A DNA stretch of 22,032 nucleotides from JBHIEE01 sp046760445 (GTDB lineage: Bacteria; Acidobacteriota; Aminicenantia; JdFR-78): NCBI GenBank assembly GCA_046760445.1, contig JBHIEE010000037.1, positions 1 to 22,032 on the forward strand. The letters run 5' to 3'. Below are positions 14,368 to 22,032 of this stretch, piece after piece. The notes beneath the pieces are model-generated. The model made no database searches and was not told the origin of the DNA. It was given only the letters and a program-made list of their open reading frames with translations. Made by a program: the position numbers and the translations under genes. The first letter of the stretch is position 1. Each line of letters begins with the position of its first letter.

Positions 14368-15831
14368 ATGAGTAAAGAAAAAGTCCAACAAGGTTTATTG
14401 CCTCAATGGGGTAAGAAGGAGTTACCAGCACCACCAAAGTTCAATTTTAGAAATGTGACAGCAGTTATAGGGCCAGGAACTATTGCTCTCAGTCTATCAC
14501 TTGGAGGTGGAGAATGGGTGCTTGGTCCAAGTGCTGTGGTTAAATATGGGGTAGGACTGCTTTGGATCACATTAGTGGCTGTAATTTTGCAGGTTTTACT
14601 TAATATGGAGTTTATTAGGTACACTATGTATACAGGGGAGCCAATATTTACTGGTTTTATGAGGACAAAGCCTGGTCCGAAATTTTGGGGCTGGTTTTAT
14701 CCTATATTAGGAGTGCTTCAAGTGGGCTGGCCTGCTTGGGCATTGGCTTCAGCTTCGGTCCTATTTGCCGGAATTCACAAGCGTCTGCCAGTCAAAGAAA
14801 TTCCTGCTGACACAAATATGGTAGTAATACTTGGCTATGTTACTTTTTTCTTGGCAATAACAATAGTTATGGTCGGTGGCAAGATAGAGAGAACATTAGA
14901 GGTATTCTCCTGGTTTGTGGTTAGTTTAATTGCCACATTTCTGATTGTTGTCAATATCTGGTTAGTTCCAGCAAAAACATGGCTCTCTACTTTCACTGGT
15001 TTCTTCAGATTCGCTACTATTCCAAAAGGTGCAGATTGGATACTTTTAGGTGCATTTGCTGCCTATTCAGGTGCTGGGGGTTTGGGTAACTGCTGGCTAA
15101 CAAACTGGATTAGAGATAAAGGATTTGGAATGTCCAAAACTATAGGCTTTATTCCAACTGCTATTGCTGGAAAGAAGATTAACATACCACAAGTAGGAAA
15201 TATATTTACTACTAATTATGAAAATATGTCAAAATGGAGGAAATGGTGGAAGTATGTTTTGGTTGATCAAGGACTGGTTTTTGGTTTAGGTTGTCTACTT
15301 GGAATGTATCTTCCTGTACTATTGGCAGTAGGAATAATTCCTCCGGGTACAGAGCTCAAAGGACTTGCTATTGGCTCTTACCAGGCTGCTTACTTGGCGA
15401 AGATAGGTGGTCAGGCTTTATGGTTTCTGACACTATTTGTTGGATTCTGCATACTCTTTGGCACACAAATATCTATCATTGATGGTTTCACCAGAACTGT
15501 GGCTGACATTATCTGGACAGCAAGTAAAAAAGCAAGAAATTTAAAAGGTGGAGATATACGTTATGTTTACTATTCAATACTTATTATTTTTACAGTATGT
15601 GGTTGTATTGCTATAATTTTTGGAAATCCTTATATTCTTCTCGTTATAGGGGCGAATATAGGAGGGGCAATTTTTGCTATCTCAGGCATACATGTGCTCA
15701 TTGTAAACAGAAGGTTTCTGCCAAAAGAGGTAAGACCATCACTTTGGAGAGAAATAGCTGTAATTTTATGTGTTATATTTTATTCTTTTTTTGTGATTAT
15801 GGTAATTGGAACCTACCTAAAACTGTGGTAA
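14368..15831 (+). CDS. Nramp-related membrane transporter without canonical metal-site residues
   Basis: A 487-aa protein with about eleven membrane segments that resembles the Nramp/SLC11 fold: VIGPGTIALSLSLGGGEW in helix 1 (33-50) and LGAFAAYSGAGGLGN in helix 6. In canonical Nramps helix 1 has GP...DPGN and helix 6 has an MPH motif, whose Asp, Asn and Met bind Mn/Fe. Here the aligned Asp is Gly46, the Asn is Glu49 and the Met is Ala. The substrate is therefore unlikely to be bound in the usual way. The length is somewhat above the usual ~420 aa because of an extended N-terminus and longer loops. AAAGGATG lies about 9 nt before the ATG. It follows the HD gene by 158 bp with a hairpin element between them, so it is probably separately transcribed. 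Fold confidence is good; substrate is unknown. Confidence 0.75.
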   Translation: MSKEKVQQGLLPQWGKKELPAPPKFNFRNVTAVIGPGTIALSLSLGGGEWVLGPSAVVKYGVGLLWITLVAVILQVLLNMEFIRYTMYTGEPIFTGFMRTKPGPKFWGWFYPILGVLQVGWPAWALASASVLFAGIHKRLPVKEIPADTNMVVILGYVTFFLAITIVMVGGKIERTLEVFSWFVVSLIATFLIVVNIWLVPAKTWLSTFTGFFRFATIPKGADWILLGAFAAYSGAGGLGNCWLTNWIRDKGFGMSKTIGFIPTAIAGKKINIPQVGNIFTTNYENMSKWRKWWKYVLVDQGLVFGLGCLLGMYLPVLLAVGIIPPGTELKGLAIGSYQAAYLAKIGGQALWFLTLFVGFCILFGTQISIIDGFTRTVADIIWTASKKARNLKGGDIRYVYYSILIIFTVCGCIAIIFGNPYILLVIGANIGGAIFAISGIHVLIVNRRFLPKEVRPSLWREIAVILCVIFYSFFVIMVIGTYLKLW

Positions 15832-15839
15832 GAACCTAT

Positions 15840-15917
15840 AAATCGTTATTCGTTAATGGTTATTCGTTGAATCGTAAAATACTTATCCAAATAACTAATA
15901 CACAAATAACGATATTT
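15840..15917. repeat. Long inverted repeat after the Nramp-like gene
   Basis: AAATCGTTATTCGT (15840-15853) faces ACAAATAACGATATTT (15902-15917), with the internal tandem GTTATTCGTTAATGGTTATTCGTT. It sits between convergent genes and is followed by T-rich DNA, so it may help end transcription, though the loop is long. The style resembles dispersed intergenic repeats. Confidence 0.4.
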
Positions 15918-15972
15918 AATTTTTAATCTGTCATTTTTATCTTTGATTTTTGAATTTTGATTTAATGCTTAT

Positions 15973-16569
15973 TTATTTCTTCCCGACAGGCATAATATAG
16001 AGTGGTTCTTCTCTAACTCCTAAAACTTCTTTTACTTCCTCATCATAGAAAGCACCGATGACCACTGTGCTCAGGTTAAGAGTTTCTGCTTGAAGATGGA
16101 TGTTCTGACCAACATGTCCCACTTCCATATGGACATAGTGAATTCCTCTCTGGCCATATCTTTCAGTTGTCCTTTCATGCTGGGCACAGATGACAATATC
16201 TATTGGTGCTCTTTCTATCATATTCTGGCCCAGAGCAGCTCGAGTTAAACTTCTCCGTAAATCTCCTTCTTCTATCTGGGTTAAAGTATGGTTAGAGGGA
16301 TGATAGTGATAAAGTCCAGGCATAATATCTTCTACCTCACCGACCACTAAATAAACCTCCAGAGGATAAGTTGCTCCAGCTGAGGGAGCAGTCCTTCCTC
16401 CCCAGGCAGTAGTTTGACCCTGAGCAGCCCAAAGAAGCTGAGAAACTTCTTCCTGACTCAAAGCGCCTGATTTATATCTTCTTATTGAGCGCCTTCTTAA
16501 TAATGCCTCTTCTACTGAAGTGAAACTTTTAAATTTTGGTTTAGGAAGTTTAATTTGATTAATTTTCAT
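15973..16569 (-). CDS. SagB/ThcOx-type nitroreductase-family oxidoreductase
   Basis: A 198-aa FMN-binding protein of the nitroreductase fold. RRRSIRRYKSGALSQEEVSQLLWAAQG (25-51) is the FMN-phosphate-binding start, TAPSAGATYPLEVYLVV (60-76) is the hallmark of the SagB subgroup, and HVGQNIHLQAETLNL near 152 and a final PLYIMPVGKK complete the family pattern. SagB-type enzymes oxidise azolines in some peptide natural-product pathways, but many stand-alone members have unknown substrates. No YcaO cyclodehydratase or precursor peptide is seen here. GGAGA lies about 7 nt before the ATG, and the gene ends the minus-strand operon, 25 nt after the MBL gene. A general redox role is the safest reading. 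Confidence 0.85.
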   Translation of the reverse strand: MKINQIKLPKPKFKSFTSVEEALLRRRSIRRYKSGALSQEEVSQLLWAAQGQTTAWGGRTAPSAGATYPLEVYLVVGEVEDIMPGLYHYHPSNHTLTQIEEGDLRRSLTRAALGQNMIERAPIDIVICAQHERTTERYGQRGIHYVHMEVGHVGQNIHLQAETLNLSTVVIGAFYDEEVKEVLGVREEPLYIMPVGKK

Positions 16570-16594
16570 TTAAAATTCTCCATCTTAAGTTCTA

Positions 16595-17608
16595 TCAGAC
16601 TGGTCTCGGCCCAGCTGGAATACCCAGTCTTTTCTCTATTTCCTTTGCTAGAGCTGGAGCATCGCCTACCCGGTAATTATCAGTAATGACAAACTGCGGT
16701 TTGCTCTTTTCAACATACTCTAAAAGTTGTTCAAAATCTGAATGGTCAGAAAAAGCAACAACCCATTCGTCTTCCCCTATTCTCCGAACTGGTTTTTCGA
16801 ATTCCCAGCCGCTGAGAGTAATTTTTATTCCATTTAATGGAATTTCTCTTTCGGACTTAGCATGAAATAAAGCCAAAAACGGTTTTTTTCTTTGAATTAA
16901 CTTTTCGCCCTCAGAGGAACTGGCTGAAATATATCCTCCTAATTTTAAGCCATAGCGTTGACATACTTTAGCCATTTTATAAATTTTATCTTGAAGAACA
17001 ATTGGCACCTCGAATTTTTCCTTCTGAAGCAAGGCTAAAATCTCCTGAAGTTTTCCGTGAAAACCAAGAATCCAGACTGGTTTTTTGGGCAGAGATTCTT
17101 TTACCAGACTAATTAGCTCATCTTCTATTTCTCTTTTGAATTTCCTTATATTTTCAGGATTTCCATAAGTCGCTTCCATTACCAAAATATCACTCAGAAT
17201 AGACTCAGCTTGAGGAAGTTTAAAATCTCCAGTATAGACAATTCTTACATTATCTTCAGTCTCAACCAAAACCTGGGCTGAGCCAAAGATATGCCCAGCA
17301 GGATAAAAAGTTATCTCCTCATTTTGGTATTCGAATGATTTTTCGTATGGTAATGCTTGAATTTTTTCTGATGAGCCTAATTGCTCTCCTCTTAGAATTT
17401 TAATTGAATCTTGAGAAGCCGGAGTCATTAAGATCTTCTCACATTCTTTTATACTCTTTGTCAATCCTAATAAGTGATCCCAGTGAACATGAGTTACTAT
17501 TCTTAAAGGTCTTTTAACATGGGCATCGCAAACTACACTCTTGCCGAGAAGCACAGCTCCATTTCTGATAATTGTTGCTTTTTTAAAAATATCAGAATAA
17601 TTTAGCAT
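16595..17608 (-). CDS. Metallo-beta-lactamase-fold nuclease-like protein (CPSF/exonuclease type)
   Basis: A 337-aa cytoplasmic MBL-fold protein. Metal ligands are H40-x-H42-x-D44-H45 (THVHWDHLLG), H106 (PAGHIFGSA), D128 (YTGDF) and H289 (FSDHSDF). This set and the GH-x-GSA and SDHSD motifs match the RNase/exonuclease branch (mRNA 3'-end factor or DNA-ligase-associated exonuclease type) rather than beta-lactamases. The beta-CASP region looks short. The start overlaps the end of the UPF0282 gene by 17 nt, so the two are probably translationally coupled. Nucleic-acid processing is likely, but whether the target is DNA or RNA is unknown. Confidence 0.75.
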   Translation of the reverse strand: MLNYSDIFKKATIIRNGAVLLGKSVVCDAHVKRPLRIVTHVHWDHLLGLTKSIKECEKILMTPASQDSIKILRGEQLGSSEKIQALPYEKSFEYQNEEITFYPAGHIFGSAQVLVETEDNVRIVYTGDFKLPQAESILSDILVMEATYGNPENIRKFKREIEDELISLVKESLPKKPVWILGFHGKLQEILALLQKEKFEVPIVLQDKIYKMAKVCQRYGLKLGGYISASSSEGEKLIQRKKPFLALFHAKSEREIPLNGIKITLSGWEFEKPVRRIGEDEWVVAFSDHSDFEQLLEYVEKSKPQFVITDNYRVGDAPALAKEIEKRLGIPAGPRPV

Positions 17609-18683
17609 TTTTCAGAGTTAAAATAAGAGGCTCCTGTCCAAACCATTCCGCAGCAGTAAGAAGAACTTGGTCTTCTATCTCAGCAGTTTGATAAATTTTA
17701 AACATTCTTTCTTTAAAACGCAAATCTCGAGGAAGATGGTGGTCATAAATGATTATTTTGGGTCTAATTTTTTGAAGGATAGAACAAACATTAGTTATTG
17801 CTCTTTCCAGATTGATTTGATTGAGCATATAACCCAGAAGATAAGTGGCTGGTCCATCAACAATAAGAACATCTGGATTTTCTTTAATTATCCAGTCAGC
17901 ATAGTCCTCTATTATTGGTCCTTGTAAATCTGAGGTATAAAGAATTTTTGACTGATTATGTTCAACAATTAATCCTACTATCCAGCCCAATCTGTCATAT
18001 TCGATCCCATGAAAAAGAGGAGAAGTAAACCTTACCCGAGTTGAGCCTGATTTAAAACTATGTTCATCAGCAAATTTTACTTCAACTTTTTCTCCGGAGA
18101 ACTCTCTTACCCAGAGTCTCTTACTCCAGAGGCGACTCATTTTTTTAAACCATCTTTTACCTCGCTGCAACAATTCGTTTTTCCTTGGTTGATAATCTCC
18201 ATAATCTTTTGTTAGAGCAAGAGGGATGTCTTGTTCCGGAGAACTAAATTTAATTTCTTCAGGATAATAAAATAAATCTTCAAGTTCTTTTCCTTCTAAG
18301 AAAAGAAATAATTGTCCTAAAAATTTTCTCGCCCTTTTCCACTGAGAGTAATTAATACAAAAATTTGGATTTTTTATCCATAATTTCTTATTTTTATAAA
18401 TCTCACTTACTTCCTCAGGTAGGGTGTGATGGTCGTAATGATAATGAGAAATGAAAATCACATCTGCTTTTTGAGCAGCAGCGATTATTTTGTCAAGAGC
18501 TTTGTTTCGGAGCTGATATTTTTCTGAAGGAGAAAGAGGAAAACTTGACTGCATAATAGCTGCCCCTGGGTCAACCAAAATTTTTATTTCTGGTGTTTTG
18601 ATTAAAAAAGAGTTTGATTTGGCTCCCATGGAGTCAAACCAAATTAACTCGATTTTAATTTCACCAACCTTAATAGGCTTCAT
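17592..18683 (-). CDS. UPF0282-family metallo-beta-lactamase-fold hydrolase
   Basis: A 363-aa MBL-fold protein with FDSMGAKSNSFLI, then ILVDPGAA (35-42), H80-x-H82-x-D84-H85-H86 (SHYHYDHHT), FTSPLFHGIEYDRLG near 229, YTSDLQGP near 259 and a late IIYDHHLPRD. These are the features I associate with UPF0282, a family known mostly from archaea, whose biochemical function I do not know. Its ATG overlaps the TGA of the upstream broken gene (ATGA), with AGAGGAG about 12 nt before it. Together with the next gene it makes a pair of different MBL proteins. Horizontal acquisition from an archaeon is possible but not shown by composition. Confidence 0.75.
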   Translation of the reverse strand: MKPIKVGEIKIELIWFDSMGAKSNSFLIKTPEIKILVDPGAAIMQSSFPLSPSEKYQLRNKALDKIIAAAQKADVIFISHYHYDHHTLPEEVSEIYKNKKLWIKNPNFCINYSQWKRARKFLGQLFLFLEGKELEDLFYYPEEIKFSSPEQDIPLALTKDYGDYQPRKNELLQRGKRWFKKMSRLWSKRLWVREFSGEKVEVKFADEHSFKSGSTRVRFTSPLFHGIEYDRLGWIVGLIVEHNQSKILYTSDLQGPIIEDYADWIIKENPDVLIVDGPATYLLGYMLNQINLERAITNVCSILQKIRPKIIIYDHHLPRDLRFKERMFKIYQTAEIEDQVLLTAAEWFGQEPLILTLKNAKLF

Positions 18684-18863
18684 CGACTCAAACTTCTCCT
18701 CTGGCAGTACTCTTTAACTCCGCATTCCTCACATTTTTTCTTTCGACAAAAACCATTTAAAAATCTCCTCACTTCTTGGCGTGGTCAAATCAATACCCAG
18801 AGCAGTTGAATACTGTTTGCCAAATTCCTGGATTAATTTTGTAATTAATTCTTTATCTGACAA
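18680..18863 (-). pseudogene. Remnant of a helix-hairpin-helix / iron-sulfur (endonuclease III-related) DNA repair-like gene
   Basis: Between DUF72 and UPF0282 the minus strand encodes two protein pieces in different frames. From a TTG at 18863 it reads SDKELITKLIQEFGK...GIDL...RSEEIFKWFL and hits a TGA at 18729. In another frame it reads GFCRKKKCEECGVKEYC and ends at a TGA that overlaps the UPF0282 ATG. From memory these match the N- and C-termini of a roughly 200-250 aa protein with an endonuclease III-like Cys cluster (here C-x4-C-x2-C-x5-C). The middle, with the HhH core, is gone. The preserved overlaps with both neighbours indicate a real gene that lost most of its centre by deletion near 18745-18765. 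An assembly error is the alternative. Confidence 0.6.
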
Positions 18864-19572
18864 TTTTTGTTAATTCCTGAAATTTTTTAGCATCTTCAAA
18901 CATGAAAACATTATTAAACATAAAGTAAGTTCCTATCTCTTTATTCAACCAATTTCTAAGCCATTTGAAATCCTCATCAGTATAATGATAGCGATAACCA
19001 TCTTTTCCATGTAAACGGAAATATTTTAATTGGCCATATACTGGTTGATTTTTAAAGGGATCTACCCCATGAACTAACTCCAATTCCTGACATAATTCTT
19101 TAATCTCTTCTTCTCTCCACTTTCCACGAGGTTCCCAGACAAAAATATAATTTTTCCTTTCAATAGAGTTAAAAAACTCTCTTATATTCTTTTTATGGTC
19201 TGAACTGGGAGTGAAACTTGCCGGAGATTGAAACAAAACAATTTTTGTTCCCAGAAGAGTACAAATTTCTTCTGTTTTTTGCCAAGCAGAGAAAATCTCA
19301 TCAGTTGGTTTAAAAAATCCATAATTTTCTTTTCTCTCTTCAGAAACGGGCAATTTCAGTCGCCGATATGTTGGACTTGAAGGAGGATGAGTTATTATTT
19401 GCCAGACTTTTACTGTAAACTCAAAATCTGAGGGAGTTTCTTCTCTCCATTTTCGAACAGTTTCAATTTTAGGCAGCTGATAAAAAGTCTGCTGAATCTC
19501 AACAACTTTAAAAGTTTGATAATATATTGAACGGTTTACAGGAAAACCGCAACATCCTATTTTAATCATCAT
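18853..19572 (-). CDS. DUF72 (YecE-like) family protein
   Basis: A 239-aa cytoplasmic protein with the DUF72 TIM-barrel pattern: IGCCGFPV at residues 4-11, VVEIQQTFYQLP near 28, DFEFTVKVWQIITHP near 49, ILFQSPASF-type strand near 131, FVWEPRGKW near 164 and YFRLHGKDGYRYHYTDEDF near 197. The family is widespread but its reaction is unknown, and Fe-S or nucleic-acid links have been suggested from context. The start overlaps the D-aminoacylase stop by 4 nt, and its end overlaps the broken HhH/Fe-S gene by 11 nt, tying it to a possible DNA-repair neighbour. Family assignment is confident; function is open. Confidence 0.85.
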   Translation of the reverse strand: MMIKIGCCGFPVNRSIYYQTFKVVEIQQTFYQLPKIETVRKWREETPSDFEFTVKVWQIITHPPSSPTYRRLKLPVSEERKENYGFFKPTDEIFSAWQKTEEICTLLGTKIVLFQSPASFTPSSDHKKNIREFFNSIERKNYIFVWEPRGKWREEEIKELCQELELVHGVDPFKNQPVYGQLKYFRLHGKDGYRYHYTDEDFKWLRNWLNKEIGTYFMFNNVFMFEDAKKFQELTKIVR

Positions 19573-21203
19573 TTTTTACCTGGTCCATAAATAATCATTC
19601 CAGGTAGTTGACCATTATATCTTCCTCTTTCAATGATTATCTCACCATTTACAATAACATAAATAATTCCCTCAGGGTATTGATGAGGATTTTTATAAGT
19701 AGCTTTATCTAAGATTTTATCGTAATCAAAAATATTAATATCAGCATACATTCCTTCTCTAATCATCCCCCTATCTTTAAGTCTTAATGTCTGAGCTGGT
19801 AAAGAAGTCATTTTTCGAATAGCATCTTCTAATTGTAAAATTCTCTTCTGACGGACATATCGGCCAATAACCCGGGGGAAAGTGCCATAGTTCCTTGGGT
19901 GAGGAACTCCTGAGCCGTAAAATTGCACTCCTCCGTCAGAAGCAATCATATTATAAGGTAATCTCATTAATGTCTTAACATCTCCTTCATTCATTTGAAA
20001 AAATATTCCTTGTGCTCCTCCTTTTTTTTCAATTTCAATTATTAAATCAGCCGCATTCTCGATCGTCGGTGCTCTACCCTGCATTTTTAAAATTTCTTCC
20101 AAATTTTTCCCTTCATATTTATGATTCTTTTGATAACGGGCAATATAAATAGTCTTTAATTTATTAATATTTTTAGTTGAAGTCAGTCTTTTTTTAATAA
20201 TTTCTCTTTTAATTTTACTATAATTTCCCGGGTTCCGAAGTCGTTTGACAAATTCTCTCCCACCTCCTTCCAGACTCCAGGAAGGAAAACTACTTGAGAA
20301 CCCTGAACTTGTAGCAGTATAAGGATACTGATCCAGAGTAATTTCTACTCCTCTCTTTCTTGCTCTGAGAACCGGAGCAGCTATTCTTTCTATTTCACCC
20401 CAAACAGCATCATCAGCTAACTTAATATGAGAAATCTGAACAGGAATTCCATTTTTCTCTCCTATTTTAATTGCCTCCTCTATTGCCTCAGTAGTATGAC
20501 GACCCTGATCCCGGATATGAGAAGCATAAACACCCCCATATTTAGCCACTACACTGGCTAACTCGACCAATTCTTCAGTTTTTGAGTAAACACCAGGCAT
20601 ATAAGCCAATCCAGTTGAAAGTCCCAGTGCACCAGCACTCATTTCCATATCAATCAGACTCTTCATTCTTTCCATTTCATCTCTTGTTGGCTTACTCATT
20701 CTCAAACCCATTACCTTCCGTCTGACAGTATTGTGTCCAATTAAACAGCCAAAATTAACTGAACATTCTTGCTCAGTTAATTTTTGAAAATATTCTTTCA
20801 AAGGGAAAGGATGATCACCACAATTTCCACCAATAACTGTTGTTACTCCTTGATAAATATAATTCTCTACACCTGGCCTTACCAACAATCCTCTTTCACA
20901 GTGAGTATGAATATCGATGAATCCTGGAACAACAAATAAACTACGGGCATCAATTACCTGTCGAGCTTTTTCTTTTTCAATATAACCAATCTTCGCAATC
21001 TTTTTTCCCCTTATTCCCACATCAGCTCTAAACCAAGGATTCCCTGTTCCATCAATTAAATAGCCATTCTTAATTACTAAATCATATAAATATTCTTTCT
21101 TTTTAACTTCGAGTTCTGGTTCTCTCAGCCGAGCACAACTCAGTAAAAGTAAGAAACAACCTGCAATTACTGAGCAAATAAAAATTTTTTTCTTCTTGTT
21201 CAT
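19569..21203 (-). CDS. D-aminoacylase (N-acyl-D-amino-acid deacylase), predicted lipoprotein
   Basis: A 544-aa amidohydrolase-fold enzyme that removes the acyl group from N-acyl-D-amino acids. A lipoprotein signal (basic start, hydrophobic core, lipobox LLSC with C23) would anchor it outside the cytoplasm. Metal-site residues of the family are visible: H99-x-H101 (DIHTH), bridging C128 (GGNCG), H229 (SHIRDQG), H259 (ISHIK) and D423 (ASDGG). DGTGNPWFRADVGI (51-64) and the late ADINIFDYDKI segment are also typical. Export suggests a role in using cell-wall or peptide-derived D-amino acids. GGGGAGGAAAA precedes the ATG. It lies 36 nt after the methyltransferase and overlaps DUF72 by 4 nt. The exact substrate is unknown. 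Confidence 0.88.
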   Translation of the reverse strand: MNKKKKIFICSVIAGCFLLLLSCARLREPELEVKKKEYLYDLVIKNGYLIDGTGNPWFRADVGIRGKKIAKIGYIEKEKARQVIDARSLFVVPGFIDIHTHCERGLLVRPGVENYIYQGVTTVIGGNCGDHPFPLKEYFQKLTEQECSVNFGCLIGHNTVRRKVMGLRMSKPTRDEMERMKSLIDMEMSAGALGLSTGLAYMPGVYSKTEELVELASVVAKYGGVYASHIRDQGRHTTEAIEEAIKIGEKNGIPVQISHIKLADDAVWGEIERIAAPVLRARKRGVEITLDQYPYTATSSGFSSSFPSWSLEGGGREFVKRLRNPGNYSKIKREIIKKRLTSTKNINKLKTIYIARYQKNHKYEGKNLEEILKMQGRAPTIENAADLIIEIEKKGGAQGIFFQMNEGDVKTLMRLPYNMIASDGGVQFYGSGVPHPRNYGTFPRVIGRYVRQKRILQLEDAIRKMTSLPAQTLRLKDRGMIREGMYADINIFDYDKILDKATYKNPHQYPEGIIYVIVNGEIIIERGRYNGQLPGMIIYGPGKK

Positions 21204-21239
21204 TTTTCCTCCCCGAAAATTTTTAAAAGTTTTCTTCCT

Positions 21240-22032
21240 CTATTTTTCAGCAATTAAAAAAATAAAATCAGATTTCAATTCCCTGTTTTCCTCGCAAAAA
21301 GTGAGTTCTCTAAATCCTTCTTTTTTAAGTAACTCTTGATACTGTTTCAAGGTATATGCCTGGCGGCAAAAAGTAAATTCTTCTACATTATTTTTATTAA
21401 CATCAATAATATAATAACGATTGATACAGGCTTGATACTGATTGTCCCAGAAATATTCGTGAAGCAAAATTTGCTCAAAATAGCCAAAGGCTGATTTATC
21501 CACTGATTGCCAACTTGTTGAATTTTCTTTAGTGAAACTTTCATAGGTTTGCACCTCAGCCACGAATTTTCCTTTTGGAGTTAAGGCGCAATAAATTTTC
21601 TTTAAAATATCAGAAATCTCTTTTTGAGGGAAGGCATTAAATTCTCCGTATAAAAACAATACAAAATCAAATTCTTCTCTAAAATCCATTCGCCTAATGT
21701 CTTGAAGAATAAATCGACAAGAAAGTTTTTCACGGCGGGCAACGTTTTTAGCATATTTAATCGAGGCAGGAGCAAAATCAGTCCCGATTACTTGATAACC
21801 TCTCCGCGCCAACTCATGACAGTAAAGTCCTGGGCCACACCCTAAATCTAAAATTGAATGATTTGGATTTAATTTTAACTTTTTTTCAAGCCAATCTATC
21901 TGACTAAGAATTATTTCCCATCTTCTACTTCCTGAATCATGATCCTGGGAAAGATGTTCTTTCAGCATTCTTTTACTGAATTCTAAATCATCCCAAGGAA
22001 GGCTCTTCCCATTTACCCAAGGAATCGGGTGT
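21240..22032 (-). CDS. Class I SAM-dependent methyltransferase, N-terminus beyond the window
   Basis: A Rossmann-fold methyltransferase. ILDLGCGPGLYCHELARRGY is the SAM-binding motif I, and TDFAPASI and RFILQDIRRMDF follow as motifs II and III, with FVLFLYGEFNAF as motif IV. The first internal ATG is at 21968, but the frame stays open to the right edge and reads IPWVNGKSLPWDDLEFSKRM before it, which matches N-terminal sequence of related methyltransferases. The true start therefore lies outside the window. At least 263 codons are visible. It is the first visible gene of the right-hand minus operon. The methyl acceptor cannot be guessed; small-molecule targets are more likely than nucleic acid for this type. 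Confidence 0.85.
   Translation of the reverse strand, partial: HPIPWVNGKSLPWDDLEFSKRMLKEHLSQDHDSGSRRWEIILSQIDWLEKKLKLNPNHSILDLGCGPGLYCHELARRGYQVIGTDFAPASIKYAKNVARREKLSCRFILQDIRRMDFREEFDFVLFLYGEFNAFPQKEISDILKKIYCALTPKGKFVAEVQTYESFTKENSTSWQSVDKSAFGYFEQILLHEYFWDNQYQACINRYYIIDVNKNNVEEFTFCRQAYTLKQYQELLKKEGFRELTFCEENRELKSDFIFLIAEK

Noticed and set aside
15973..18683. SagB-type enzyme as part of a thiazole/oxazole peptide cluster
   Set aside because: No YcaO protein, precursor peptide or peptide exporter is encoded nearby.

Overview
The window is AT-rich bacterial DNA with densely packed genes, many sharing overlapping start and stop codons. Nearly all of the left half and the right end read on the minus strand. 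Lipoprotein-type and Sec-type signals, an anaerobic siroheme/heme route (AhbC type), an MglA-like Ras GTPase, a SagB-type oxidoreductase and a UPF0282 protein (a family I know mainly from archaea) fit an uncultured anaerobic bacterium, perhaps a deltaproteobacterium-like lineage or a candidate phylum. I cannot assign a phylum from the sequence alone.

Positions 1-7640 (minus strand) form one tetrapyrrole operon, transcribed in the order CcsA/HemX-like membrane protein, Met8/CysG-N-type precorrin-2 dehydrogenase, hemA, hemC, a cobA-hemD fusion, an AhbC/NirJ-type radical SAM enzyme, then hemB running off the left edge. Together they cover glutamyl-tRNA to sirohydrochlorin/siroheme, and the radical SAM enzyme points to heme made from siroheme (or to heme d1). 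hemL, ahbA/B and ahbD are not in view and may lie to the left. A good promoter-like pair sits about 290 nt upstream of the first gene. Three copies of an intergenic palindromic repeat lie inside the operon. One supplies the last ~15 codons of hemC. Another creates a false N-terminal extension on the radical SAM gene, whose real start is 2057.

Positions 8130-11215 hold a PlsY-like acyltransferase (+), a secreted DUF4198 protein (-) and a POT/PTR-family transporter (-). Repeat copies fill the gaps.

Positions 11500-14209 hold the most interesting locus. An MglA-like GTPase is fused to a GGDEF domain whose active site is degenerate (ENNEF) but whose c-di-GMP I-site (RPYD) is intact. It is divergent from a membrane HD-GYP-like protein that keeps the metal ligands but has lost the GYP motif. 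The promoter of the GTPase gene is overlapped by a perfect 9-bp inverted repeat, and a weak GEMM-like RNA motif lies past its 3' end. This may be a c-di-GMP-sensing polarity or motility GTPase module.

Positions 14368-15831 hold an Nramp-fold transporter lacking the canonical metal-binding residues. Positions 15973-22032 (minus strand) are a second compact operon: methyltransferase (N-terminus off the right edge), lipoprotein D-aminoacylase, DUF72 protein, a broken helix-hairpin-helix/iron-sulfur gene remnant, UPF0282, an MBL-fold nuclease-like protein and a SagB-type nitroreductase. No tRNA, rRNA, CRISPR array or transposase was seen.
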